From Thermoanaerobaculum sp. (GTDB lineage Bacteria; Acidobacteriota; Thermoanaerobaculia; Multivoradales; UBA5704), in contig JAJKHS010000025.1 of the NCBI GenBank assembly GCA_021154885.1, positions 20,001 through 84,000 on the forward strand: a stretch of 64,000 nucleotides of DNA, in the 5' to 3' direction. The translations under genes and the position numbers were made by a program. Below the pieces are notes generated by a model that had not been told where the DNA came from, ran no database searches, and saw nothing but the letters and a program-made list of their open reading frames with translations. This document shows, one piece after another, positions 28,355 to 39,400 of the stretch (position 1 is its first letter; every line of letters begins with the position of its first letter).

Positions 28355-31300
28355 ACAGCCCCGAGATCCCCGCAACGCCATCCCCGGCCCCCGCGCCTCC
28401 TCCGCCCAAGAAGCGCCGCCGCGTCCTGCGCTGGACGCTCGGCCTGCTCCTCACCCTCGTCGTCCTGCTGATCCTCGTGGTCGCCGGGGCCTGGTATGCG
28501 GTCTCCACCGAGCGGGGGACCCGCGTTCTCCTCGGCCGCGTGGAGGGCATGCTCGGCGGCAAGCTGACGGTGGGCGCCCAGCGCGGCCCCCTCACCGGCC
28601 CGCTGGACCTGCGCGACGTCCATTACAAGACGGACACCCTGGACGCGCGCATCGCCCACGTCGCCCTGGCCTGGCACCTCGGCAAGCTGCGGAGCCGCCA
28701 GCTCGACGTCGAGAGCCTGCACGCCGAGGGCATCCGCATCGTCCTGCCGCCCACCAAGACGGACACCAGCAACGGCCGCCTGGTGGACATCCACCTGCCG
28801 GTCAACATCATCGTGCGCGACGCGTTGATCCGCGACGTCGAGATCCGCCACACGAGCCCGCCGGGGCAACCGGTCCAGCCTCCCTTCCGACTGGACCAGA
28901 TCGCCCTCGACGCCCAGAGCGAACGCCTGCGCGACGTCCTCCACGTGCACAGCCTGCGGGTGGACGGCCCCACCTTCCGGCTGCGGGCCGGCGGGGACGT
29001 GACACCTGTCGGCGACTACGCTCTGAACCTCCAGGCCGAGGCCACCTACAACGCGCCCCAGGTCCCGCCCGTCGTGGCCGTGGGGACGTTTCGCGGCAGC
29101 CTGGAGAAGCTCGGGGTGGACGTGCGCCTGAGCCGGCCGTTCGCGGCCGAGGTGAATGGCGACGTGCTCACCCCGATGCGCGAGGTGGGGCTCGACCTCG
29201 CCGCCCACGCGAAGAACGTGGAGACGAAGGCGATCAACCCCGCCTGGCCCGTCGCCCGGCTGGCGGAGGGGAACGTCAAGATCAAGGGCAAGCTCAACGA
29301 CTTCATCTCCGAGGGCAAGGTGGCCGGCTTCTACCAGGACCTGGGCTCCGGCGTCGCCACCTACCGGCTCGCCCGCCGCGGCACCGACTACTATTTCGAA
29401 TCCTTGAACGTGAAGGCCGCGAACGGCTCCGACCTGACGGCCAAGGGCACGGTCGGCACCGCCAAAAAGGAGCTGGACCTCGACGTGGTGGCCGACTGGC
29501 GCCGCCTCGCCTGGCCGCTCCAAGGCGCGCCGGTGGTGGTGAGCCGCCAGGGCGACGCCAAGCTCCGGGGGACGCTGGCCGACTACCGGGCGGACCTGAA
29601 CGCCGACCTCGCCGGCCCCGGCATCCCGCCGGGCCGCTGGGCCCTCTCCGGCCGCGGCGACCTGGAGAAGATGACCCTCCGCTCCCTTCAGGGTGACGTG
29701 CTGCGCGGCCGTCTCGCCGCCGTGGGCACCGTCGCCTGGAAGCCGCAGGTGGCCTGGCGCCTCAAGGTGAACGGCACCGACATCGATCCGAGCACCCTGT
29801 CCCCCCAGTTCCCGGGCCGCGTCAGCTTCGCCGCCACCAGCGACGGCACCCTGCGCAACGGCGGCCCCTACGGCCGGGTGGACGTGACGGACCTCGGCGG
29901 CAACCTCCACGGCAACCCCGTGGCCGGCGCCGTCCACCTCGAGCTGGCGGGCGACCGCTACGGCCTGCCGCGCCTCGACCTGCGCTCCGGCTCGGCCCGC
30001 CTCACCGCCGCCGGCAGCTTCTCCAAGACCGCCGGCAACCTCGACTGGCGGCTCGAAGCCCCCAACCTGGGCGAGGCCCTGGCGCAGGCCGCCGGCGCCG
30101 TCACCCTCCAGGGGAACGTCTCGGGACCGTGGAAGTCCCCCCACGTCCGCGCCCAGGGGACCGGCCAGTCGCTGGTCTACCAGACCTACAACGCCGCGAC
30201 CCTGGCCCTCAACGCCGACGTCGACCTGGCGAACCAGGGCCCGGTCCTCCTCGACTTGAACGCCACCAACGTCGGCGCCGGCGGCGGCCACTACGACTCC
30301 ATCGTCGTGAACGGCCAGGGAACCCAGCGCAGCCACACGGTGACCCTGGCCGTGCGGCAACAGACCGGGAGCCTCGACTTGGCGCTGGCCGGCGGCCTCC
30401 AAGGCACCACAACGTGGAACGGTCAGATCCAGCGCCTCGACCTGCGCAACCCGCAGACCGGAAACTGGTCGCTCGCCGGCCCGGCGGGCCTCACGGCCGG
30501 CACCACGGCCGCCGCCCTGCGCAACTTCTGCTGGACCTCCGGCAACGCGCGCCTCTGCGCCGACGGCCAGTGGAGCAAGGCCGGCCCGTGGAACGCTGCG
30601 GGGACGATCGCGGACCTGCCGTTCTCCCTCTTCAAGCCATTCCTGCCCCCCGACCTCGCGATCACGGGCGGCGTCAACGGCACCTTCCGCGGCCAGAGCG
30701 CGCCCAACGGCTTCGTCACCGCCAACGTCGACCTGCGGCCCGGTCCCGGAGAGGTGCGCTACCCCCTGAAGACGGGCGAGACGGCCCGCATCCGCTTCGA
30801 CCAGGGCGCGGTGACGCTGACTGCCGGCCAGGACGGCCTCGCCGGGCACGCGGTGCTCAACTTCCCGGACACCGGCAAGGTCGACGGCACCCTCCGCCTC
30901 CCCCAGTACAACGCCTTCGGCCTCCCCCTGAAGCAGCAGACCGTGGGCGGGCACGTCGTCGCCAACTTCACCAACCTCGGGCTGGTGGAGGCCTTCGTGC
31001 CCGACCTCGAGGACCCCAAGGGCACGCTGGACGCCGACCTCACCCTCGCCGGCACGGTGGCCGTGCCGAAGGCCGTGGGCGCCGTCCAGTTGCGGGGCGG
31101 CCAGGTGGACGTGCCACAGCTCAGCCTCCAGGTGCGGCAGATCGAGGTGGCGGCGAAGAGCGACGGCCAGGGGGTCCTCCAGGTCAACGGCTCGGCCGCG
31201 TCCGGCGGCGGCACGGTGACGATCGCGGGCGCCGTCCCCCTGGATCAGCGGCCGGCCGAGCTCACCGTCGAGGGCCGCCGCTTCCTCGCCTCCAATTCCA

Positions 31301-32316
31301 AGGAGGCGAAGGTGTTCGTCACCCCGCACCTGAAGATCGCCATGCAGTCTCCGCGGGTCGACGTCACCGGCGACGTGGACGTCCCCGAGGCCGCGATCGG
31401 CGAGCAGAAGAAGAAACGCGCCGCCATTCAGCCGTCCAAGGACGTCGTGATCGTCCCCCCCTCCGAGCAGCGGACGGCCGCCGTGGCCAATAAGAAGCTC
31501 CAGCTCTACGCCCGCGTGCGCGTCGTCCTGGGAGAGAAGGTGACGGTGGCCACCTCCGGCTTCACCGGCAAACCTTACGGCAGCCTCCTGGTCATCGAGC
31601 AGCCGGACAAGCCCACCACCGCCGTGGGCGAGCTCCAGATCGCGGATGGCGTCTACAAGGCTTACGGCCAGGACCTCACCCTCGACCACGGCCGGCTCCT
31701 CTTCGCCGGCGGTCCGGTCGACAACCCCGGGCTCGACCTCCAGGCCTACCGCACGGCCACGGACGGGACGGTCGCCGGCGTCATCGTCAAAGGCACCCTC
31801 AAGTCACCCCAGGCGACCCTCTACTCCACCCCTCCCATGGGCCAGAGCGACGCCCTCGCCTATCTCCTCCTGGGCCACCCTCTGAGCCAGAGCACGCCGC
31901 AGGAAGGGAGCCTGGTGGCCAACGCCGCGACCTCGCTGGGGCTGAAGGGCGGCAACCTGCTCGCCAAGAAGATCGCCTCCCGTTTCGGCCTGGAAGAGGC
32001 GCGCATCGAGAGCACGGGTGGACTCCAGGAGTCGTCGCTGGTGGTGGGCAAGTACCTATCTCCCCGCCTTTACGTGAACTACGGCATCGGCCTCTTCCAG
32101 CCCATCAGCACCTTCCGCATCCGCTACATCCTCGGCCGGACCTGGACCCTCCAGGCCGAGCAGGGCACGGGCACCTCGGCCGACTTCCTCTACGAGATCG
32201 AGCGCGGCAAGGGGCTGGCCACCCCCAAGCCCGGCCGCGGCGACCCGAAGCAGCCGGTGAAGCTGCCGCCGACGGACAACCAGACGGCGGGGACGGGCTC
32301 GAACGGGGGGGTGTAG
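28351..32316 (+). CDS. tamB: TamB-like translocation and assembly module protein (DUF490)
   Basis: GTGA overlap with tamA stop; N-terminal TM; AsmA-like repeats; C-terminal DALAYLLLGHPL...GLEEARIESTGG...YLSPRLYVNYGIGLFQPISTFRIRYIL. Confidence 0.92.
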   Translation: MNSPEIPATPSPAPAPPPPKKRRRVLRWTLGLLLTLVVLLILVVAGAWYAVSTERGTRVLLGRVEGMLGGKLTVGAQRGPLTGPLDLRDVHYKTDTLDARIAHVALAWHLGKLRSRQLDVESLHAEGIRIVLPPTKTDTSNGRLVDIHLPVNIIVRDALIRDVEIRHTSPPGQPVQPPFRLDQIALDAQSERLRDVLHVHSLRVDGPTFRLRAGGDVTPVGDYALNLQAEATYNAPQVPPVVAVGTFRGSLEKLGVDVRLSRPFAAEVNGDVLTPMREVGLDLAAHAKNVETKAINPAWPVARLAEGNVKIKGKLNDFISEGKVAGFYQDLGSGVATYRLARRGTDYYFESLNVKAANGSDLTAKGTVGTAKKELDLDVVADWRRLAWPLQGAPVVVSRQGDAKLRGTLADYRADLNADLAGPGIPPGRWALSGRGDLEKMTLRSLQGDVLRGRLAAVGTVAWKPQVAWRLKVNGTDIDPSTLSPQFPGRVSFAATSDGTLRNGGPYGRVDVTDLGGNLHGNPVAGAVHLELAGDRYGLPRLDLRSGSARLTAAGSFSKTAGNLDWRLEAPNLGEALAQAAGAVTLQGNVSGPWKSPHVRAQGTGQSLVYQTYNAATLALNADVDLANQGPVLLDLNATNVGAGGGHYDSIVVNGQGTQRSHTVTLAVRQQTGSLDLALAGGLQGTTTWNGQIQRLDLRNPQTGNWSLAGPAGLTAGTTAAALRNFCWTSGNARLCADGQWSKAGPWNAAGTIADLPFSLFKPFLPPDLAITGGVNGTFRGQSAPNGFVTANVDLRPGPGEVRYPLKTGETARIRFDQGAVTLTAGQDGLAGHAVLNFPDTGKVDGTLRLPQYNAFGLPLKQQTVGGHVVANFTNLGLVEAFVPDLEDPKGTLDADLTLAGTVAVPKAVGAVQLRGGQVDVPQLSLQVRQIEVAAKSDGQGVLQVNGSAASGGGTVTIAGAVPLDQRPAELTVEGRRFLASNSKEAKVFVTPHLKIAMQSPRVDVTGDVDVPEAAIGEQKKKRAAIQPSKDVVIVPPSEQRTAAVANKKLQLYARVRVVLGEKVTVATSGFTGKPYGSLLVIEQPDKPTTAVGELQIADGVYKAYGQDLTLDHGRLLFAGGPVDNPGLDLQAYRTATDGTVAGVIVKGTLKSPQATLYSTPPMGQSDALAYLLLGHPLSQSTPQEGSLVANAATSLGLKGGNLLAKKIASRFGLEEARIESTGGLQESSLVVGKYLSPRLYVNYGIGLFQPISTFRIRYILGRTWTLQAEQGTGTSADFLYEIERGKGLATPKPGRGDPKQPVKLPPTDNQTAGTGSNGGV

Positions 32317-32320
32317 AAAT

Positions 32321-32839
32321 TCAAACCCCCATCGCCGCGAGCCTTTCCGACATCCGCCTCACATGCGTCCCCCGCCAGTAGACCCTCCCGCAGGCGGGGC
32401 AGACGCGGAATTCGGTCTGGGTGCGGGCCACCCAGGGCGGAACGCGGGCGCGGGCGGCGTCCGGAGCGAGCGGCTCCAGCGGGGCGTTGCAGCGCAGGCA
32501 GCGGCCGAGGAGGCGGGCGGGGTCGGGGCGCAGGCCGAGGTCGTCCAGCACTTGGCGCACCTGCTCGTCCACCACGTCGGAGCGGATCAGCAGGTGATTG
32601 CGGGCGAGGCGGCGCTCGGTGAGGCGGCGGTCGCGGGTGAGGATCGTCCGCCCCTCGGCGTGGGCGCGCGCCACCAGCTCGGGATCCTCCAGTCCGGGAT
32701 CGTAGGCGGTGTCGAGGTCGAGGACGCGGAGCCAGCGGGCGAGGGCGCCCAGCATGGCGTCGGCGAAGAGCCTGGGGCTGGAGAGCGAAAAGCCCGGCGG
32801 ACGCCGGGCCTGGGAGTCGTCTTCAGGTTGGTAGCGCAT
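32321..32839 (-). CDS. Mut7-C RNAse (PIN-like) domain protein
   Basis: FADAMLGALARWLRVLDLDTAYD, ILTRDRRL, RCLRCNAPL, CPACGRVYWRGTHVRRM. Confidence 0.9.
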   Translation of the reverse strand: MRYQPEDDSQARRPPGFSLSSPRLFADAMLGALARWLRVLDLDTAYDPGLEDPELVARAHAEGRTILTRDRRLTERRLARNHLLIRSDVVDEQVRQVLDDLGLRPDPARLLGRCLRCNAPLEPLAPDAARARVPPWVARTQTEFRVCPACGRVYWRGTHVRRMSERLAAMGV

Positions 32840-32904
32840 ACGGGATTCGAACCCGTGTTACCGGCGTGAGAGGCCGGCGTCCTGGACCCCTAGACGAATG
32901 CGCC
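32829..32904 (-). tRNA. tRNA-Glu (CTC), CCA encoded
   Basis: GGCGCATTCGTCTAGGGGTCCAGGACGCCGGCCTCTCACGCCGGTAACACGGGTTCGAATCCCGTATGCGCTACCA; anticodon loop CTCTCAC, TPsiC arm GGTTCGAATCC. Confidence 0.95.
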
Positions 32905-33079
32905 ACATGTCCAATGAACCTGCCATCGGACCCGCGAAGGGTAACACAGACCGCAGGGTCAGACAACCCGGCGTGGGGGGAGCGTATTCCGCTTTGGACC
33001 GGGGCAGACACCCTTTTGTAGTAGGGTAGTCGATTCTCGGCGGACCGCCCGGCGGCGGCCCTCCGGAGGAGGCAAGCGT

Positions 33080-34753
<1,674 letters not shown>

Positions 34754-34763
34754 GGCGCGGCCT

Positions 34764-35250
34764 CTACGAGGACGTCTGCCACTCACCAAAGATCGAGCTG
34801 ATCAGGTTCTCGTCCACATAGAAATTCGTACCGCGCAAGCGCGCCAGAACTTCTGGGACGTCGACCAATCCTCTTTCGGCTGCTGTGCGAAGAATTCCCA
34901 ACGTGCCGGTCACTCGCAGACTCCGTCGGCGGGCCTCGGCTCGCCCTGAGAGCTCGTCAATCAGGAGCAGATCCGCTCCCAGGAGATGCGCGAGCGCAAT
35001 CGCCTCCCGCTCGCCGAGATCGAGCTCGTCGGTGACGAGATCGAGTTGGTCGGGAGGGACCGACTGAGCTCGAAACCCAGGCAGGAGGCTTGGAAATCCA
35101 ATCCCTCACAGGTTGGGGCGCCTTACTGGCGGTCAATTCCCAGAGAACGGCTTCAGGCACGATGACCTGACCGTAGAAGCGAGACAGAAGCTCCGTCTGC
35201 TCCAGAAGAATGAGGTAATGAAGTGGCCCGCTGTCCGCGACAACGATCAT
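34764..35250 (-). pseudogene. Frameshifted DUF3368/PIN-type toxin
   Basis: Frame A: MIVVADSGPLHYLILLEQTELLSRFYGQVIVPEAVLWELTASKAPQPVRDWISKPPAW. Frame B: PDQLDLVTDELDLGEREAIALAHLLGADLLLIDELSGRAEARRRSLRVTGTLGILRTAAERGLVDVPEVLARLRGTNFYVDENLI. Switch lies around 35045-35080. Confidence 0.8.
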
Positions 35251-35522
35251 CAGCCAGGAAGGATTCCGAGACTCCGGTGAGAGGCGAGATCTTCTTCCAG
35301 ATCGGCTTGCGTGTAGTGAAGTGGAACCTTGTGCTCCTTCAACAGCGCATGGACCTCGAACCGTGTCTCCAACCCGAGCAGGCGCCTGACCTGCGTCTCG
35401 GTCAAAGCGCCCGTCCTATAGCCCTCCACGGCAATAGTCTCCAGGGCGTGGCGCGACACGTTCCCCCACTGCCCTTGAAGGGATTCGGAGATGTCTTCCG
35501 GCAGGCTGATGGTGACCTCCAT
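35250..35522 (-). CDS. UPF0175 family antitoxin
   Basis: MEVTISLPEDISESLQGQWGNVSRHALETIAVEGYRTGALTETQVRRLLGLETRFEVHALLKEHKVPLHYTQADLEEDL; abuts the PIN pseudogene. Confidence 0.82.
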   Translation of the reverse strand: MEVTISLPEDISESLQGQWGNVSRHALETIAVEGYRTGALTETQVRRLLGLETRFEVHALLKEHKVPLHYTQADLEEDLASHRSLGILPG

Positions 35523-35640
35523 GGCGCGAGTCCTCGATCAGTTCGATTCTAGACTACATCAAGAAGGAGCCGGCGCGGGCCTAGTCGCTCTGTTCGGCGC
35601 CCCACGAGCGCCAACTCGCCGTCACGGTGAAAGAGGAGCG

Positions 35641-35973
35641 CTACGCCTCGGGAGTTGGCCCGGCGGTACCCGGACAAGCTGCGGATCGTCCACACACTAT
35701 CCCGGGAAGCCCGGGAAGCCCACGTGCAACGCCCCGCCTCCGGAGCGGCGGAAGTCCGCCACGGCCGTGTCAACGAGGCGCTGATCCGCGAATTCATCCC
35801 CGACCCCACCGCCGTCGAGGTCTACGCCTGCGGCCCGGGGTGGGAAAGTTCGAGCGCCAGGCGGCCAGAGAGAAGGGCGAAGAGCCCGCGCCCCGTTCCT
35901 GGAGACCACCCTCGAAGCCTTGGAGAGCCTCGGCGTGCCGGACGAAAGGATTCATCGGGAGAGCTACGGCTGA
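35641..35973 (+). pseudogene. Remnant of ferredoxin/FAD-dependent oxidoreductase C-terminal NAD-binding region
   Basis: ELARRYPDKLRIVHTLSREA...GRVNEALIREFIPDPTAVEVYACGPG, then in another frame PFLETTLEALESLGVPDERIHRESYG-stop. Confidence 0.65.
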
Positions 35974-36112
35974 GCCGGGGCGGCCCACGCCTCGCTTCGC
36001 TTGCGACACGACGCGGGTCCGCACGACAAGACCCGGGAACTGGACGACGCACGCTGGGAATTCCCTCCCGCCGATCCCGGTCTGCGCGACGGCGACCACG
36101 ATCCCTCCGCCG

Positions 36113-36322
36113 GGCTTCGCGAGGCGCCACACAAAAACGGCGGAGCGCATCATGGGCCTCGCCGATTGCGTCACAGGCTTCGCGAGGCGCATCATTCGCC
36201 CCGCGAAGCCCATCATTGGCTCGGCGAGCCCCGTGTCGCAATCCGCGAGGCCTGTGATGCGCCCGGCAAAACCCATGATGCGCCTCGCCAGGCGCGTGTC
36301 GCGCCTCGCGAGGCCTGTGAGA
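36113..36322. repeat. Degenerate tandem array, 10 units with an exact 21-nt period, palindromic core CCTCGCGAGG plus variable RTGAT/GTGTC-type segment
   Basis: Core positions 36119, 36140, 36161, 36182, 36203, 36224, 36245, 36266, 36287, 36308 (all +21). Confidence 0.9.
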
Positions 36323-36485
36323 GGGTGTTTGGAAAGTTCGCCTCCCAGGCGCAGGCGCTGCGCCGCCGGCCCGTTCGGCCCAACGGGCCGGGAGAGCTGA
36401 GCCCAGGGCTGAGGCCGCAGGCCGATGCCCTGGGTGGAGGCATGACAACGCGGTGCGGACTGAAAGCCGGGGACGCGGCGTCGCC

Positions 36486-39400
36486 TCAGTCGAACGCCTT
36501 TGGGAACTCGGGGCAGGGCTCCCTCTCCTGATAAGGCTCGGAGGGGATGTAGGCCCTCCACTCCTTTTCGGTGAGGTTGCGGCCGACGGCTTGGCAGGCG
36601 GTGGCGAGGAGCTTGTCGGTCCGCAGCTCCCAGCGGCGGAGACTGCCTCCAATCAGAGTCCACAAGCCATGCCCATCTCGTGTGAAGGCGACCCCTACAG
36701 CCCTTCCCGCTGTTAGCCTGACCGGCTTCGATTGTAGATCCTGAGGGTCCAGGCTCCAGATTGCTCCGGGGGAAGCCAGTCGATCCCCCTGGGGATTACT
36801 CGTAAGAAGAGAAGTATCGGCGCGCTGCACATCGAGCTCGGCTTCCCCATGCCCGCGCCTCCAGAGCCGGAGGCGATGGCCGAGTTGTCTAATAGTCAAC
36901 TCGCTAATAGCCAATCTGCCGTCCGGAAGGAAAGCGAGCGCCGAGACGGACTGACCGCTGGGTGCCGGAGCCTCCTGAGTATCGTGTGTTGCTGGGTTTC
37001 CGTTCAATTCGCGAAGATAGACAGCACCCTCACCGCCCGCTGTGGCGATCAGGTGCCCGTCATAGCTGAACGCGAGGGCGGTAACCGGCTTCGAATGATT
37101 CGTGAGATCTCGCGGCTCGTTTTGGGGATGCTGGAGGTCCCAAAGGCGGGACTCGCCGGCCTCATTACCCGTAGCGAGCCAGCGATCATCAGGACTGAAG
37201 GCTAGTACGGTCAGGGGGTGTGAATGTTGAGATTTGGCCGGGAACGATATTTGGAAGAGAACGGTACCGTTCTCGCGGAGCCGCCAGACAAGCGACCCTC
37301 CATCGGACGTTGCAGCCGCGAGCCAGCGTCCGTCAGGGCTGAAGGTCCAGAGACTCGTCGTCTTCTCTGAACCAGGTATGGGTTGGGCGCCGCGAGGGCC
37401 CCAAAGTCGCCTAACAGGGCTATCCAGGCTGAGCCGCCAACCGTCGAGTGACAATGCCTCCACATGTGAAACTGGAGGGGAAACTTTTGGCTCCAACTCG
37501 ACCAAGGTCGTGCCCCGGCCGACATCGAGGACCCTCGGCGGATCATTTCCCCCTTGCGTGATTAGCCATCGACCTCGTAAGGCGAGCACCCGGACGGGCC
37601 CTGCCTGAAAGTATGTTGTCGTCGTCATACTGATTTCTGGCGTCTTTAGATCAAAAAACCATATGCCGCCATCCACATCGCCGAAGACGCGCCTCCTCTC
37701 CGTGGGGTCATCGGTAGTAGTCACGATAGATGAAAGGCTTAAGAAGAATTGTCTCGGGGCAATATTGCTCATCTGGCAGCCTGCTAAAGTTACGTTTCCA
37801 GAGAGGAGGGGATCATCAAAGAGGTTCATTCCATCGGGATGACTCCAAACGCAATCCTCCAGATGGACCTGCAGATCCGGATCCTGGCCGGTCCTCAGTC
37901 TCCAAGCCTGGACGGAGCTCGTCGGTGAGGTCTTAATCCTCTGGGTTGGGCCAGAGTCCGTTGGTAAAGTTTCGACGATCCAATCCTGGACGGAGCTCGT
38001 TGCGACCAACCACTGGGAGTCCGAGCTGAAAGAGAGCTTGGCGACCGGCGAATCTTCTTTCCAGGAAATCTTACGAAATACCGAGCCGGTCCGGAGCGTC
38101 GACATGTCGCCAACCCCAAGGCTCCCTTTGTCGACCACAGCCAGAGAACGGCCGTCTGGGCTGAAAGCCATGGCTTCAGGATTGATGTCCAAGGTGGCGA
38201 CCTTCGGTGCAGAAGAAAGAGACAGGTCCCGGATGATCCAACGGGCCGCTTGACGGGTCAGTAGCCAGCGACCGTCCGGGCTGAAGGGATTGCTTTGGAC
38301 GAGCCAGTCCTCCTGTGACAATGGCTGCCGGCTCGGCTCATGATCTGTCCCCGAGCTCGTGTCGAAGAGGAGAGAAGGGCTGGCCTCAAAGGTGACGACG
38401 ACCTTCCGGCCTCCCGAGCTCACCGCGATCTGTTTCAGGTGGGAGCTCGATCTCAACTCTGCAACGCTGGCGGCCTTGACTGGCCCACCGTCAGTGAGAT
38501 GCCACAGCGAGATCGCGTCATCAGTGCCGGCCACAGCCAACCACTGGTGATCAGAGCTGAGGGACACGGCCCTTACCCGCCCTGTCGGCAGGGGCGCCCC
38601 ACTGAAGCCCATCAGGGCTAATCGAAGGGTTTCTTCAGCCACCGGCAGGTGTGGCTGTCCGGCTTTCTCGGCCCGGCGGACCGCCTCAATTGAGAGCAGG
38701 AGAGCGAGCGCCCGTTCTTTCACGGCTTGGACTTTCTCACCCAGCTGGGTAGCGATGGCGATACTCCGCCGATCCGCCAAGTCCTTGTACTGGTACAGGG
38801 CGACGCCAAAGGCGATCACGGCAGCCAGAGCCGTGGCTGCAGAGGCGATCGTCCATCTCTTCAGCCGCTTACGAGCCGAAAACTGCTCCTGGGCCCGCTG
38901 CTGCTCGGCGTCTGCCCGGCGCCGCTGTTCCTCTTCGAGAGCCCGGGCCTGGACCAACTCGCGTTGCGCCTTCTGGTCTTCCTGGGTGCGACTCGCGGCG
39001 AGGAATTCCTGCGCCTCCGGGCGCAACTCTCCCAGGTGGCTCCCGGCCCACTCCTCCGCCCGGGCCAGACGGGCTCCTGTATATAAGTAGGAAGGGTCGC
39101 GATCTTTTCCAGTCCACTCCGCCACCGCCTCGTCCAGCCGGCGGCGGGTCTGGAGAGATTCCCGGTCCTGCTCGATCCAGTCCTTGAGGCGCTTCCAGCC
39201 GGTGAGGAGGGCTTCGTGTGCCACCTCGACGGTGGGGCGCTTCTCGTCCCCCTCGGCTTCGGCGATCAGCAGGCGGGCCTCGGTGAGGCGAGCGACGACG
39301 CTTGCCATGGCCTTGCCCTCGGGCTCGGCCTCCGACGCCAGCTCGGCGAGGCCGAGGCGCCGCTTCGTGGCCCTCCCCTGATCGTCCACTTGGACCAGCT

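Noticed and set aside
28177-31689. 1170-aa minus-strand ORF
   Set aside because: Antisense shadow of tamB.
35627-36663. Overlapping plus and minus ORFs across array 2 encoding heptad repeats
   Set aside because: A 21-nt repeat automatically gives heptads in every open frame; several frames on both strands are open, no signal sequence or ribosome-binding site supports any one of them.
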